A stretch of DNA of 27,659 bases, from positions 1-27,659 of the forward strand of contig NW_014013199.1 of the NCBI RefSeq assembly GCF_000611645.1. The letters run 5' to 3'. The stretch is from Monoraphidium neglectum (taxonomy: Eukaryota > Chlorophyta > Chlorophyceae > Sphaeropleales > Selenastraceae). The position numbers and the translations under genes were made by a program. Shown in pieces: positions 10,484 through 25,407 of the stretch. Under the pieces are notes generated by a model, which worked only from the letters and a program-made list of their open reading frames with translations, searched no databases and had not been told where the DNA came from. How positions within the stretch are numbered: position 1 is the stretch's first letter; each line of letters starts with the position of its first letter.

Positions 10484-12886
10484 CATCAAGGTCAGGGACA
10501 GGGGCAGCCCTCTGAAGTGCCGCCGCTGTCCAAGGCGTTTGTGGCGGGCAAGCTGTCCCAGGAGGAGCTGTGGATGGCGGCGCTGCCGGGGAGGATTAAG
10601 ATCTGGTCGGCGCGCACGCGGCCCGAGCTCAAGGTGGGGCGCTGGGTCTGCTGAAAGGGGGGTCCTGGAGAGAGGACCAATGAGAGGGACGGAACCGGGG
10701 TTCGAAGGGGGCGCGCTTGATGCAGCCGCAGGGCAGGGCGCCAAATCACGTCCAGATGCGTCAGCTTAGCGCTTTGTGGCTGTAGGACACTTATGGTGAA
10801 CGGCCTGCTGGGCGTAGGCGGCAAGTGCCAATTCTCGTGTTGAGGCGCGACGACACGCAAAGACATTGAGTGCTTTCCTTGCCCCTGCCTGATTGTGCAC
10901 TCCTCCCCCCCCCTTTCCCCCTTGTCCCACCCGGGACCATGCACACTAACGCCGTAGGGTCGGGAGTCCGAGGTTGTGGACGAGGTGAGGCCCCTCCATG
11001 GATTGATATCCTCAGCAAGGCACATTTGTTCGCGTTGTGCTCGCCGGCGCAGCCTTGATGCACGCCGCATTGCAGCCTCATAGCACCCAGTCAATGGTGT
11101 TTGCTGGCCACTGCATCCGCAGCAGTGCATCACTCTGGCTGGTCACCACCGCACAGGCCGCGCATTTTGTCAAACTAGGCGGCCCTGGAGTTGCATCCTC
11201 AACCCCTTCCCCTCCCTGGCCCCACACCCTCAACCCCCAGGTGCGGGAGGAGTTCCTGAGCCTCATGGCGCGCCACTCCACAGGCCGCGTGCTGTCCAAT
11301 CAGGCACGCCGCCAACTCAAAATGGCCTGCCTGGCGGCCGCGACGCACAGCGTGCTCATGCGTGTGACGGGCGGCGATGCCGATGCGGTGGACGAGCACA
11401 TACGCCAGAGCATGGGCAGGGGAGGGGGGGGGGGGGCTTGTGGCGGCCAGCACCTGCCAGCATGCAGTTGCGTGGTTGCACGAGCTGCTGGTGTGTTTGT
11501 TGGGGCCATGATTGGGTGGGGCCGCAAGGAGCGCAAGTAGCAGGGNNNNNNNNNNNNNNNNNNNNNNNNNNNNNNNNNNNNNNNNNNNNNNNNNNNNNNN
11601 NNNNNNNNNNNNNNNNNNNNNNNNNNNNNNNNNNNNNNNNNNNNNNNNNNNNNNNNNNNNNNNNNNNNNNNNNNNNNNNNNNNNNNNNNNNNNNNNNNNN
11701 NNNNNNNNNNNNNNNNNNNNNNNNNNNNNNNNNNNNNNNNNNNNNNNNNNNNNNNNNNNNNNNNNNNNNNNNNNNNNNNNNNNNNNNNNNNNNNNNNNNN
11801 NNNNNNNNNNNNNNNNNNNNNNNNNNNNNNNNNNNNNNNNNNNNNNNNNNNNNNNNNNNNNNNNNNNNNNNNNNNNNNNNNNNNNNNNNNNNNNNNNNNN
11901 NNNNNNNNNNNNNNNNNNNNNNNNNNNNNNNNNNNNNNNNNNNNNNNNNNNNNNNNNNNNNNNNNNNNNNNNGGAGATCAACATGAGGCGGGGCGTGAAC
12001 CAAGGGCGACTCATGTGAGTCAGATGCAATGGAAATGTGGGGACCGCCGCATGCCGAGGGCGTTTATGCAGGATGTGCACCTCTAGAGCATGGCGTCCTC
12101 GTGCTCTGGCCCTGCCCAACTCGCCCCTGCACAATGCACAGTCCTGGCGCACATCCTGTGGAACCCCCTCCCTGCATGTTGGTCCACAGCCGCCAGCCCT
12201 CACGCCGCTCTGCCGCAGCTTGTTCGCGCCCTTCCTGCTGGGCTCCCTCAAGGCCGTGAGCTGGGTGAAGCGGGTGCTGTTCAACGAGGAGCCCTTCAAG
12301 CTGGCCATGGGCACTCTCAACGATATCGCCAAGGTGGGTCGGGGGAGCAGGCAGGGTGCTGGGGCATAGGGCCAGTCTCCTGTAGGGGTGACAAGGGCTC
12401 AGGTGGGGGAAAGGTTTTGCAGATGTCATCACGTTTAGCCGCTGCACTGCACAATGGTGGGTGAGCCAGTCAAGGAGTGCATTCTTGCAGACAGCATAAC
12501 ACGTGTTTCTGAGCCGAATGTGGCTGGGCCGGCATCATCACCCTGCCCTTCAAACACTCACAGCACCCAAACCCAAGTCACCCCCGCGGCACCACGCAAC
12601 TCAACCGCAGGACATGGAGGGCAGCTGTGAGTGCGCCGTGCGCGACGAGAGCGCTGGTGGCTGCAAGCGTGGCTCCCTGGAGGTGGGGCCGTGCATCTTC
12701 CACGAGGTCCTGGCGGCGGAGGGCCAGACCCACCTGCTGCGCCACCTGTGCTGCCAGCACAACGCGACCTGGCTGGACGCGTACTCGGGCCACGGGGTGA
12801 CGGCGGAGCTGTCGCAGTGCAAGACGCGTGGCGACTCGCTCTGCCGCATCGACATCAGTGCGGGTACAGGTGGCGGCAAGACTTGA
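10244..12886 (+). CDS. L-2-amino-thiazoline-4-carboxylic acid hydrolase-like protein (broken by assembly gap)
   Basis: Exons: 10244-10633; 11241 to an undefined end near 11410; an exon starting inside the gap and ending at 12014; 12219-12333; 12611-12886. Every junction outside the gap keeps frame. The N-terminus (MFSTLIARGAVVPALLG, then RW and RSF) looks like a mitochondrial targeting sequence and is followed by 25 glutamines. The last exon carries the best family signature: GPCIFHEVLAAEGQTHLLRH, then LCCQHNATWLDAY and a closing CRIDI. This fits the C-x-x-H, fC..D and CDF pattern of the bacterial ATC-hydrolase family (Pfam ATC_hydrolase). That enzyme opens the thiazoline ring in cysteine formation; activity and substrate in an alga are not established. 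The usual Asp residues of the C..D and CDF motifs are replaced by His and Arg. The donor after QSMG (~11412) is unclear: poly-G follows. Confidence 0.6.
10412..10477 (+). repeat. (CAG)22 coding polyglutamine
   Basis: Twenty-two pure CAG codons flanked by CAA on each side, giving 25 consecutive glutamines just after the presumed mitochondrial presequence of the ATC-hydrolase-like protein. Confidence 0.95.
11424..11436 (+). repeat. Poly-G run (13 G) next to the assembly gap
   Basis: A G homopolymer at or just after the end of the second exon of the ATC-hydrolase-like gene, about 110 bases before the N run. Homopolymer length is error-prone, so the reading frame downstream of it should not be trusted. 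Confidence 0.8.
11546..11972. other. Assembly gap (427 N)
   Basis: Unresolved bases. At least one exon boundary of the ATC-hydrolase-like gene lies in this gap, because coding sequence resumes directly after it (EINMRRGVNQGRL). Confidence 1.
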
Positions 12887-13591
12887 AGAGGGTGGAACGC
12901 TGGGAGAGAGAGACACAGACACCCAGCACCGCGTGATGCTGAGAGTCAACAGCCACGTGCGACGCACGCCGCTCAGTCGTTTCTGCAGTGCACCGACACG
13001 TTGCGTTTGCTGGGTCCCGTGCGCTGACGTCACTCAGTCCAGCGTGCGTGTGGCCCGTGACGGTGGGCAAAGCTGGCATCGATTGCTCATGGTCTGCGGG
13101 CTTCATCCTGCAGCGTTGGTGCAGCCATGCATTTTGTGCGCTTTGATGCTGCAGGCAGGCCCTTGCCATTCAGAATTTGCGCAGGGTCTGTTGCGTGCCA
13201 CCGGCATGGGTCATGGTCCGAACGTCGGCTGGGCTGCCAGGAAAAGTGCATCCTCCAAAAGCTCTCGCAACGTCGGTTACCACGTACACACACAAGATTA
13301 AAACGAATGCTTGTAGTCTAGCCTTGCTACTAGTGTCTATAATCCCTGCAGGTCCCTGACAGAACGGGCTCCTGCTGCATATTTCAGCAGCTGGAGAAAG
13401 GAACGCAGCACTGGGCAGCAAAGAAGGGATGTGTGGGCAAGAAAAACCCCAATCAGTGAGACACAAAACACAACAAACCCGCACGCAATTACAAGGCAGC
13501 AAACAGGGTTGATTTCCAGGGCAATGCATGCCCGTTCTGTCTGCAGATTGCAAGCACGTCCTTAATGGGAAGGCGGCGTGTGTGCAATCCC
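12887..13591. other. Convergent intergenic region
   Basis: About 700 bases between the stop codons of two genes transcribed toward each other. It should hold both 3' UTRs. No TGTAA is seen on the plus strand for the left gene. A minus-strand copy at 13489-13493 suits the lipase. No gene is recognised here. Confidence 0.6.
13489..13493 (-). terminator. TGTAA polyadenylation signal of the lipase gene
   Basis: Plus-strand TTACA, i.e. TGTAA on the minus strand, about 100 bases downstream of the lipase stop at 13592. Both motif and spacing fit chlorophyte 3' ends. Confidence 0.5.
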
Positions 13592-18718
<5,127 letters not shown>

Positions 18719-19876
18719 GACTGCAGCGCCGCGGCAGCGGGTGTTCTCGCAGCGGCACCTGCTGCGGTTGCCCTGCGGCGCTCAACAGCGTGCGTCCGCC
18801 GCATGAGACATGATGCGTGACTTCAGCATCATCCAATTTGCCGGGGCACTTCAATGAAAAGCCTGTGCGTGACGAGATGCTGAAATGATGGAACGGCTTG
18901 GACACCTCGACGATGCCTTTGATGTGGTGGTGCGCGTTCCTGCGATAAGATAGAAGCGACGTTTGAGTGAGGCGGAGGTCTGACTTTTGTGCGATGTGCG
19001 CACCTTTTCAGCTGTGCTTGGTATCAGCTGCCCGTCAGGTGCTCAACTTCAACTTTGCGCCACTGGAGCTGGCCTGCCGTGGTCAACATTCCTGCACTCT
19101 GTTCCACCACCTGTCAGATATGCGACCTCAACGTCGAGTTGATCACACGATGACTGCAACTTAGCAACTGATACCACTTTTTCCGAGTAGGGAGGGAGTG
19201 CAACACCATTGTTGCACAATGGCTCCATGGAGACGAGTGCCGGTATAGCCTATAGCAGTCCTTACTTTCGCTATCAAGTGCAGATTCTCAGGACACATTA
19301 TGTGTGAAGAGAAGCAGGTAATATGCCGCGGTAGGGCAGCTGGCAGTCTGGTGCTGCGCTGCGGGCCAGCGCAAGTAGTAATGGCATGCAGCTACGCACA
19401 GGCAGCATGGCGCAACAGCTGTGCTGGTGTACAGAGACGGCATTTCGATTACATTGCTGCAAGGGAGCGGGATGGTGTCAAAAAAGGTCACAGCAGATGC
19501 AAAGACACGGACGCAGTACAGACCCATTTGGTTCGCTCATGTGTTTTGTGACGCGCGTGGGGTTCTACGGCGGAGATGTGTTCGCCTTGACAGTCACAGG
19601 CTGCACGAAAGTAAGGAGATGGATATGGACGTGCTGCATCTCAAGCAAAGGCAACTCAGGCCACACACACCGCCTGCAGTGTAAGATACCAAAATGATAC
19701 TGTGGTATAACTCTCTCAGCCTTGCCCCCAAATGATCGCAGCCCCCACAAGCACCTCTGCTCTCGCATCGTATCACGTACAGCAGTCCTCCAGCTCACAC
19801 CTCCACACGCACTCGACATTGCTCCCCACACGTCTCAGTGTCAAGCCCCTTGTGCACAGGGCGGGCGGCCCCCAGC
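18719..19876. other. Intergenic: lipase 5' flank and Grx-DEP-DUF547 3' flank
   Basis: About 1.15 kb between two minus-strand genes. It should hold the 3' UTR of the upstream gene and the promoter and 5' UTR of the lipase. No TATA box stands out, and no open frame on either strand has a recognisable product. Confidence 0.5.
19449..19453 (-). terminator. Possible TGTAA polyadenylation signal of the Grx-DEP-DUF547 gene
   Basis: Plus-strand TTACA (minus TGTAA), about 425 bases downstream of the stop at 19877. The motif fits chlorophyte usage and the implied 3' UTR length is reasonable. Confidence 0.35.
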
Positions 19877-22800
19877 TCACTCATCCCCGTTGAGGCTCCA
19901 GTCGTACTCGCTGTGGCGCACAGATATGCGTGCGGCTCTCGGGTCAGCGGCCAGCAGCGTCTCCAGCGCTGCCCGCTTGTCAGACGGCAGGAAGGGCAGC
20001 AGCCAGCGCAGGCGGTCGGCTTTGGAGGCGCCAAAGTCTGGGGCGTACCAATTGAATATCTTGCTGAGAGTCACCACCCTGCGAGCGACGTCCACCTGCA
20101 GGGAGCATGTAGGTGAGCGAATGGGATTGGAATGTGGACATGTACATGGACGCACGCGCATGTGTGCGTGCGTGCATGCGTGTGTGTCAGTGTTGTGTGC
20201 GGGAGCAGGGAGGACTTTGGAAGGGCATGGAATCCTCGAGATGGTGAGCGAGGTCCTGACAGGCGACACATCCGGCTTGAATCTGACCCTCCTTCAAAGG
20301 CGCAGCTTGTGCAGTCTACTCAAACAGCCACCCCAACCCCTGCCCGCCTGGCCAGGCACCTGGACGTCCCCAGCACAGAAGGCCTCCGCTGCGGCCCCCA
20401 GGCCCTCGTCCAGGTTGGCCGCGCTGTAGAGCTTGATGGGGGGGCACGACTTGGCGCCACACACCAGGGCAAAGTGGATGCGCGCGTCAACAGGGTCCAC
20501 CACCTGGGGCGTGCGAGGGGCCAGGGGGTCATCACGGCTGCGGGATGGCTCTCAAGGGAGAAGCGGCTGGTGACCACGCGCCGCATCAAACGGGTGTGCG
20601 GAAGAAGGGGTTTGGCAGTGTGCAGATGGACAAAAAAAGCGTCACACGCTCCCCAGCTGCGGAAATCCCTGTTGCGCCCGGGGGGTGGCCCACCTTGGCG
20701 GCGCGCGGGTCGCCCCTGCCAAAGGGCCCGCTGCTGAGCTTTGGGACGCCCAGCAGCATGCCCAGGGAGGAGGCCGCGGGCCTGTTGCCGCGCAGAATGC
20801 CGTTCTCCAGGTCATCCGCCGTGTACTCGCAGCCCCCAATGTTGTAGCGCGCGGCCTGGCCAAGGAGCATGGGAGGGAGGGGCGATGGGGCCGGTGAGAT
20901 GCGTGCGCAAGAGGGGGTTGGTGCTACAACTGGGGCAACAAAACATGGTGCCAACCTGTGAAAATTATGGGCACGGCCCTCACTACAAAAACTTCGCAAG
21001 TGCCCTTGCGACACCCCATCCATCTAGCTTCCACTGCGCATGACCGTAACACATGTGCGGCAGGTGACTGCCAAGCCCTCGGTATGCACAGCGCCCCGGG
21101 TGCCCACCTTTTGGAAGAACTGGGCGCGGCCGATGGTGGTGGCGTACTTGGCAGTGCCGTGCACCACCAGCGCGTGGATGATGAGCGCGTTGTAGGTGTT
21201 GATGGCAAAGGCACTCAGGGCGTCGCGGCTCAGGGGGGACAGGTCAACCTGGGAAGGCGCAGTAATGGTTGTGGTTTGGTTGTGTTTGTGGTGGCGGAGG
21301 TGGTGGTGGTGGCTGTCGACCTCTTGCTCCCCCAAACCCCACGTGGGACTGGGATCGTGGGCTGCATTGTGGGGCAAAAGGACTGTATCAACAGCGCCCC
21401 GCACTCGGCACCCCTCACAACCCCAGGTCCCCAGAGGTCACCCACACCCTGCAGTCCCCCCTCACCCTCTGCAGCTCAGCGGTGGCGTCCACGTAGCTCC
21501 AGAACGCGGGGTCGCGCCGCATCGCGCCGTAGCCCACGGTGCGGCCGTCTGCCGACAGGTGCTTGTCATACAGCCCCAGGATCCGCGCTCGCAGGTCCTC
21601 GGCCACCACCTCAGCCGGGCGCGCGGGGGAGGGGCCCCACCCTAGAAGAGGGGATCCGGGAGGAGCACCGCGCAAGGTTGAAGCGCAAACCCCAAGGGAG
21701 GCGGGGCCATGGGTACAACCGGCGACAGCCATTTGAAAGCTGCACACAGTGGCTAACGGCTGAGGTGCCTCCCCACAAACGCCCGCCCATGCTTTGGCTG
21801 CGCGGCGCACGCCCTCGTCTCAGGGCCCCAGCTCACAGTAGTGGGTGTTGAGGGGCTCCCCCCACTGGATGCTGCGCGGCGCATCTGACAGCAGCCGGTA
21901 GCATGCATCCGGCCGCACGGCCGCAGCCTGCACAGGCGTCGGCTGCGCGGGCGAAACAAGTGTCACCAGGTTGGAGGCCAGCAGCTGCGCCGCCGTCTCA
22001 TCAGCCTTGTCTCCGCCGCTGCCCTCCAGCCACCGCAGCAGCTGGCTGCCGGAGAAGGTTTTTGACCTTTCCCTGCTGCTGCTGCTGCCGTTGCCGACCG
22101 TGGTGGCCAGCACGCCCTTCGCCGGGTCGGCCAGGGCTGCGGCGAGAGACTTCAGCTCTGGAGGGGCGGCCTCAGCGCCCGCTGCCTGCGGTTTTGACGC
22201 AGCCGCCTGAGGTGGGGGTGCGGGTGGGAAGGGGAGGTGTGGGGAGTGGCATGCGGGGCAACATGCGTGCGGTGCTGGGCGCCAGCGGACGGGGCAGCAG
22301 CGGCTGATGACTGACGGATGGCGGGCCGCCAGAAGATGATATCCCAATGGAACTCCCAACCTCCTTGCAAGCTCCTTAACCCTGAGTTTGGACCTCACTT
22401 GCTGGGCAACCTCCTCAGCTTGCTCCACGGCCCTGCTCAGCTGCTCCGGCAGGCGCCCCGACGCAGTCTCCAGCAGCCGGTTGAAACGTCCGTCCTCGAG
22501 CTGAGGCAGCAGCGCGTCGCTGCCGCCAATGTGGGTGCTGCCGACGTAGATCTGCCAATGACAAGATGCATGCACCATCGATTTCAACGGTTTGTTGTGT
22601 TGCCTGGGCCAACACGCTCGAAATGTACCCTCGTCTTCTTGCCCGCACACAGTGCGTTGGTGCATGCGCTGCACTTGCTGCAACACCAACATGCAAAACT
22701 CCAGCCAATCCAACTGATCCGAAAGCCGCCTAGCTAGTTGCTGACATTAAACAACACAGTATCGCGACACTGCTCACCTGCGGCACCGTGCGCAGCCCTG

Positions 22801-23080
22801 TCGCCTCGTTCAGAGTGGCACGCAGACGCTGGTCCGCGGACACATCCACCTCGCTGTATGCGAACCCGCGCTCGTGCAGAGCATCCTTGGCTCTCTTGCA
22901 GTAAGGACAGCCGGGCGTGGTGAACACAACCACGTCTGCTGTTCGTGTGGCCACGGCCGTGTGCGCCATTGCGCGCGCGCGGTGCGAGCGCCAAGAAGTG
23001 GCGATGTGGACGGCTCCGAATGGTGTAGATGGTCTAAATACTGTCCTTGCGCCTGCGTGAAAGGCACTGCTTGCCTGCAT
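19877..23080 (-). CDS. Glutaredoxin-DEP-DUF547 fusion protein
   Basis: Eight exons on the minus strand: 23080-22778, 22551-22399, 22206-21837, 21641-21466, 21248-21108, 20855-20694, 20503-20360, 20095-19877; 1668 nt, 555 aa, every junction in frame. Glutaredoxin at ~48-150: dithiol active site CPYC at 58-61, cis-Pro TVPQ at 98-101 with the exon boundary just after it, then GGSDALL. A weak DEP domain follows at ~200-260 (FSGSQLLRWLEG, ACYRLLSDA). DUF547 fills ~270-500: LNTHY/WWGP at a splice, AFAINTYNALIIHALV, IGGCEYTADDLENGILRG, HFALVCGAKSCPPI and NWYAPDFG. The same architecture is known in plants (for example Arabidopsis At4g08550). Thiol-disulfide exchange or glutathione-dependent reduction is expected; DUF547 function is unknown. 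The start is placed at 23080 because residues 1-37 resemble an organelle presequence; ATG 22969 directly before the Grx domain is the alternative. Confidence 0.92.
20150..20187. repeat. 38-bp alternating purine-pyrimidine tract in Grx-DEP-DUF547 intron
   Basis: Perfect alternation of purine and pyrimidine (CA, CG, TG steps) for 38 bases in the last intron of the gene, 55-92 bases upstream (gene sense) of the acceptor at 20096. It is very similar in type and position to the tract in the neighbouring lipase gene. Confidence 0.85.
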
Positions 23081-23972
23081 CAAGCTCTTCGAGGTGCTGC
23101 TCGGGACGGAACGCGTAGGTTGGCAGCGCGCAAGGTCTTCTTCGCGGATGTGCGCGGAGGAGAAATTAAGGTGTTCAAAAACAAAATCTGCTGTCAACTA
23201 AAGTAGCACTGCGGGTGAACAGACCCTGCCAGCCTTCCGCGCTTGCTGCATCAGCATGCACTTGCAGAGAGCTAGCTGCGCACCAGATTTTCAAAGTCAG
23301 TTGCGCTGGTGTGTTGCTGGTGTCGTAAAAAGCGTCAACAGGCAAGCGCCATGCCGCGGATGGGGCTCACTTATGTTGAAGATCCACTGTACAGGTACAG
23401 CAGCTCAGGTATGGTGCATCCCCAGACTGCAAGACTTATGCTCATGGCCGCACACACCCGCCTGTGTGCCTCGCACACTCGGTTGCTGCCAAGCTGTCAT
23501 GTGGCTATTCATGGCCATATCTGCTGACGTGTTGGCAGATGGTGGTTGTCCTCGTTTGAGCATAGGCGATGACAGGGCTGAGAGGGCACACACCTCCCCT
23601 GCATGTTGATTACACACGGTCGGTTGTGTCGACGCACCTGCAGGGCTGTCAAAGCTTGATTAGACTTGAGTATGCCCTGCTGACTACAGCATCATTGGAT
23701 GCAATATGTGCCGAGTGAGTTTGCTGAGTGTGTTTGCAGTGTTGCCACGAAGTGCAGCAACCACAGTTGGCCCTGCGCTTCTCCTGCGTCGGGCGGGTTG
23801 GCCCTGAGTGACGGCAGTCACTTTTAACCCCTGATTCACTGTTCAGGATTTTGGAAACGAGACATCCAGGTTCCAACAAAGGTGATTGCTGTAAGGTCAA
23901 GTTGTTTGCAGATGTCACATAGAAGAAGAGCAGATGTGTGAGGAGAAATGCCAGGGGACAATCAACATCAGT
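23081..23972. other. Intergenic between Grx-DEP-DUF547 gene and FkbM-like gene
   Basis: About 0.9 kb holding the 5' flank of one minus-strand gene and the 3' flank of the other. The glutaredoxin frame stays open up to 23197, but the added residues look non-coding. No gene is recognised on either strand. Confidence 0.5.
23610..23614 (-). terminator. Possible TGTAA polyadenylation signal of the FkbM-like gene
   Basis: Plus-strand TTACA (minus TGTAA), about 360 bases downstream of the stop at 23973. Motif and distance are acceptable for a chlorophyte 3' UTR. Confidence 0.35.
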
Positions 23973-25407
23973 TCAAGTCCATGAGTGCGCACGGATACCA
24001 AACTTGGATCGCATCAGCGTAAACAGCTCATATGAGTTCTGCATAGTGGCAGGGATCCCTGCAGATGCCCAATATCGGTGCATCGGCTCAAAGTTCACAT
24101 GGTGCTCAAAGATAAACTCATCAATGAGTCCAGCAATGGCTGGGTCTTTTGAAATTGAATCGACTATCTCCATTTCCACGGGACTGTTGTCTATGTCAAG
24201 CTTGAACAACACAAAATCACCCGGCTGAGCGAGTTCCTTTAGGACCCGCACAGGTGATGCTGGATGATTGATGTCAGGGCTCGCGGGGACGTTGTAAAAC
24301 TGGAACTTGGGCATGATGTCAGCAGGCACGCCGCCCCAGATCTGTGCAGCCGTTTTTGGCGCGGCCTCCCACATAATGATCCGGTCGAAATCAATGCCAT
24401 GGCGCTTGTAGGTTTTGACAAACCATTCCTGTCACATGGGCAGGACAGATGGGGAGGTCGTGTACGCTGGGGAAAGCGAGTGATGCGAAGCGGGGAGCGC
24501 TTACGAAACCACCAGCCGCTTGTGTGGCCAAACACACCTAAATTAGGCCAGTACGTTTGCTTGCAGCTTTGCATGAGGCATGCAACCATAAACTTCCTGG
24601 CCTCAGCAGGACGGTTCCACATGTAGCCCCGTTTTTCTGCTACTCCACCCCTGCACTAATTCACTGCTCGCCAGCAGATCTGGCCTGCGAAACTGCTGCT
24701 CAGCTGCAAGGACTGCTTGCTGACAAGCTCACCTGGGACGGCCAGAAGGTTGCGCCCATGTCTAGCAGCAGAGTTTGGCACGTCCGGCCCTTGCACCCGA
24801 TGTTCTCGCGACTGTGGTCGTCCCCAAAGCTGGTCAGCAGATAGTCCTTGCTGTCCAGGTACTTGGTGTCCGCAGAGGCATCTGGGCAGAAGCACCTGGG
24901 GTCCCGCAGGCCGTGCGACAGCGGCTCAATCCAGGTGGTAGCCTGCTTGGTCGCTGACCCACATGTGACGACACGCTCAAACTTTGAAAACACCGCAGTG
25001 TCGCTTGGCGGGCTGGCCATGGAGGTGCCGTTGGCATTTGCCGCTATGGTGCCGAGCCAGGCCGTAACCTGCTGGTCAAAGCCAGCGGCTGCTTTGCAGA
25101 ATGCGGCCCTGCTGCCGGTCCAGCTCTTGACGTTGTCAAGCCAGGCGCGTTCAAGCGCTGAAGGGGTGTAGGTTGTTGATGCCAGGGTGCACGACTCAAT
25201 GTCACCGGCGCTGCTCGGACCAGTGCTGCTGCTGCCGCCGCCGCCGCCGCCTGGGCGAAGAGCCCTTGGTGCCGACCACACCGAAGGCATGACTGTTGCA
25301 GCAGCGTTGCGGCCGCTGAGCAAGATAAAAGGCGCCCATGGTGCAAGCAGCACTACCACCGCCAAGGCTGCACATGCCGTGCCACTGCTCAGCCCTTGTT
25401 GATGCAT
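23973..25407 (-). CDS. Membrane-anchored FkbM-like methyltransferase-fold protein
   Basis: Two exons on the minus strand, 25407-24733 and 24428-23973, joined in frame with a GTGAGC donor and ACAG acceptor; 376 aa. The ATG at 25407 is chosen because it directly precedes a hydrophobic helix at ~11-31 (AALAVVVLLAPWAPFILL), which suggests a type II membrane protein of the secretory pathway. A Gly/Ser linker and a cysteine-containing segment follow. The core has the order of an S-adenosylmethionine-dependent Rossmann fold: LLLDMGATFW at 213-222 (motif I-like, split from the rest by the intron), FDRIIMWEA at 239-247 ending in an acidic residue, and GDFVLFKLDIDNSPVE at 295-310, comparable to the KIDVEGAE strand of FkbM enzymes. 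It ends with LIDEFIFEHHV at 326-336. Similar proteins are widespread in algae and plants without a proven substrate; O-methylation of a glycan or lipid is only inferred. Confidence 0.78.

Noticed and set aside
10690..10712. GGTTCGAA motif resembling a tRNA T-arm
   Set aside because: The flanking bases do not pair as a T-stem, no acceptor or anticodon arm is seen, and it lies in an intron of the ATC-hydrolase-like gene.
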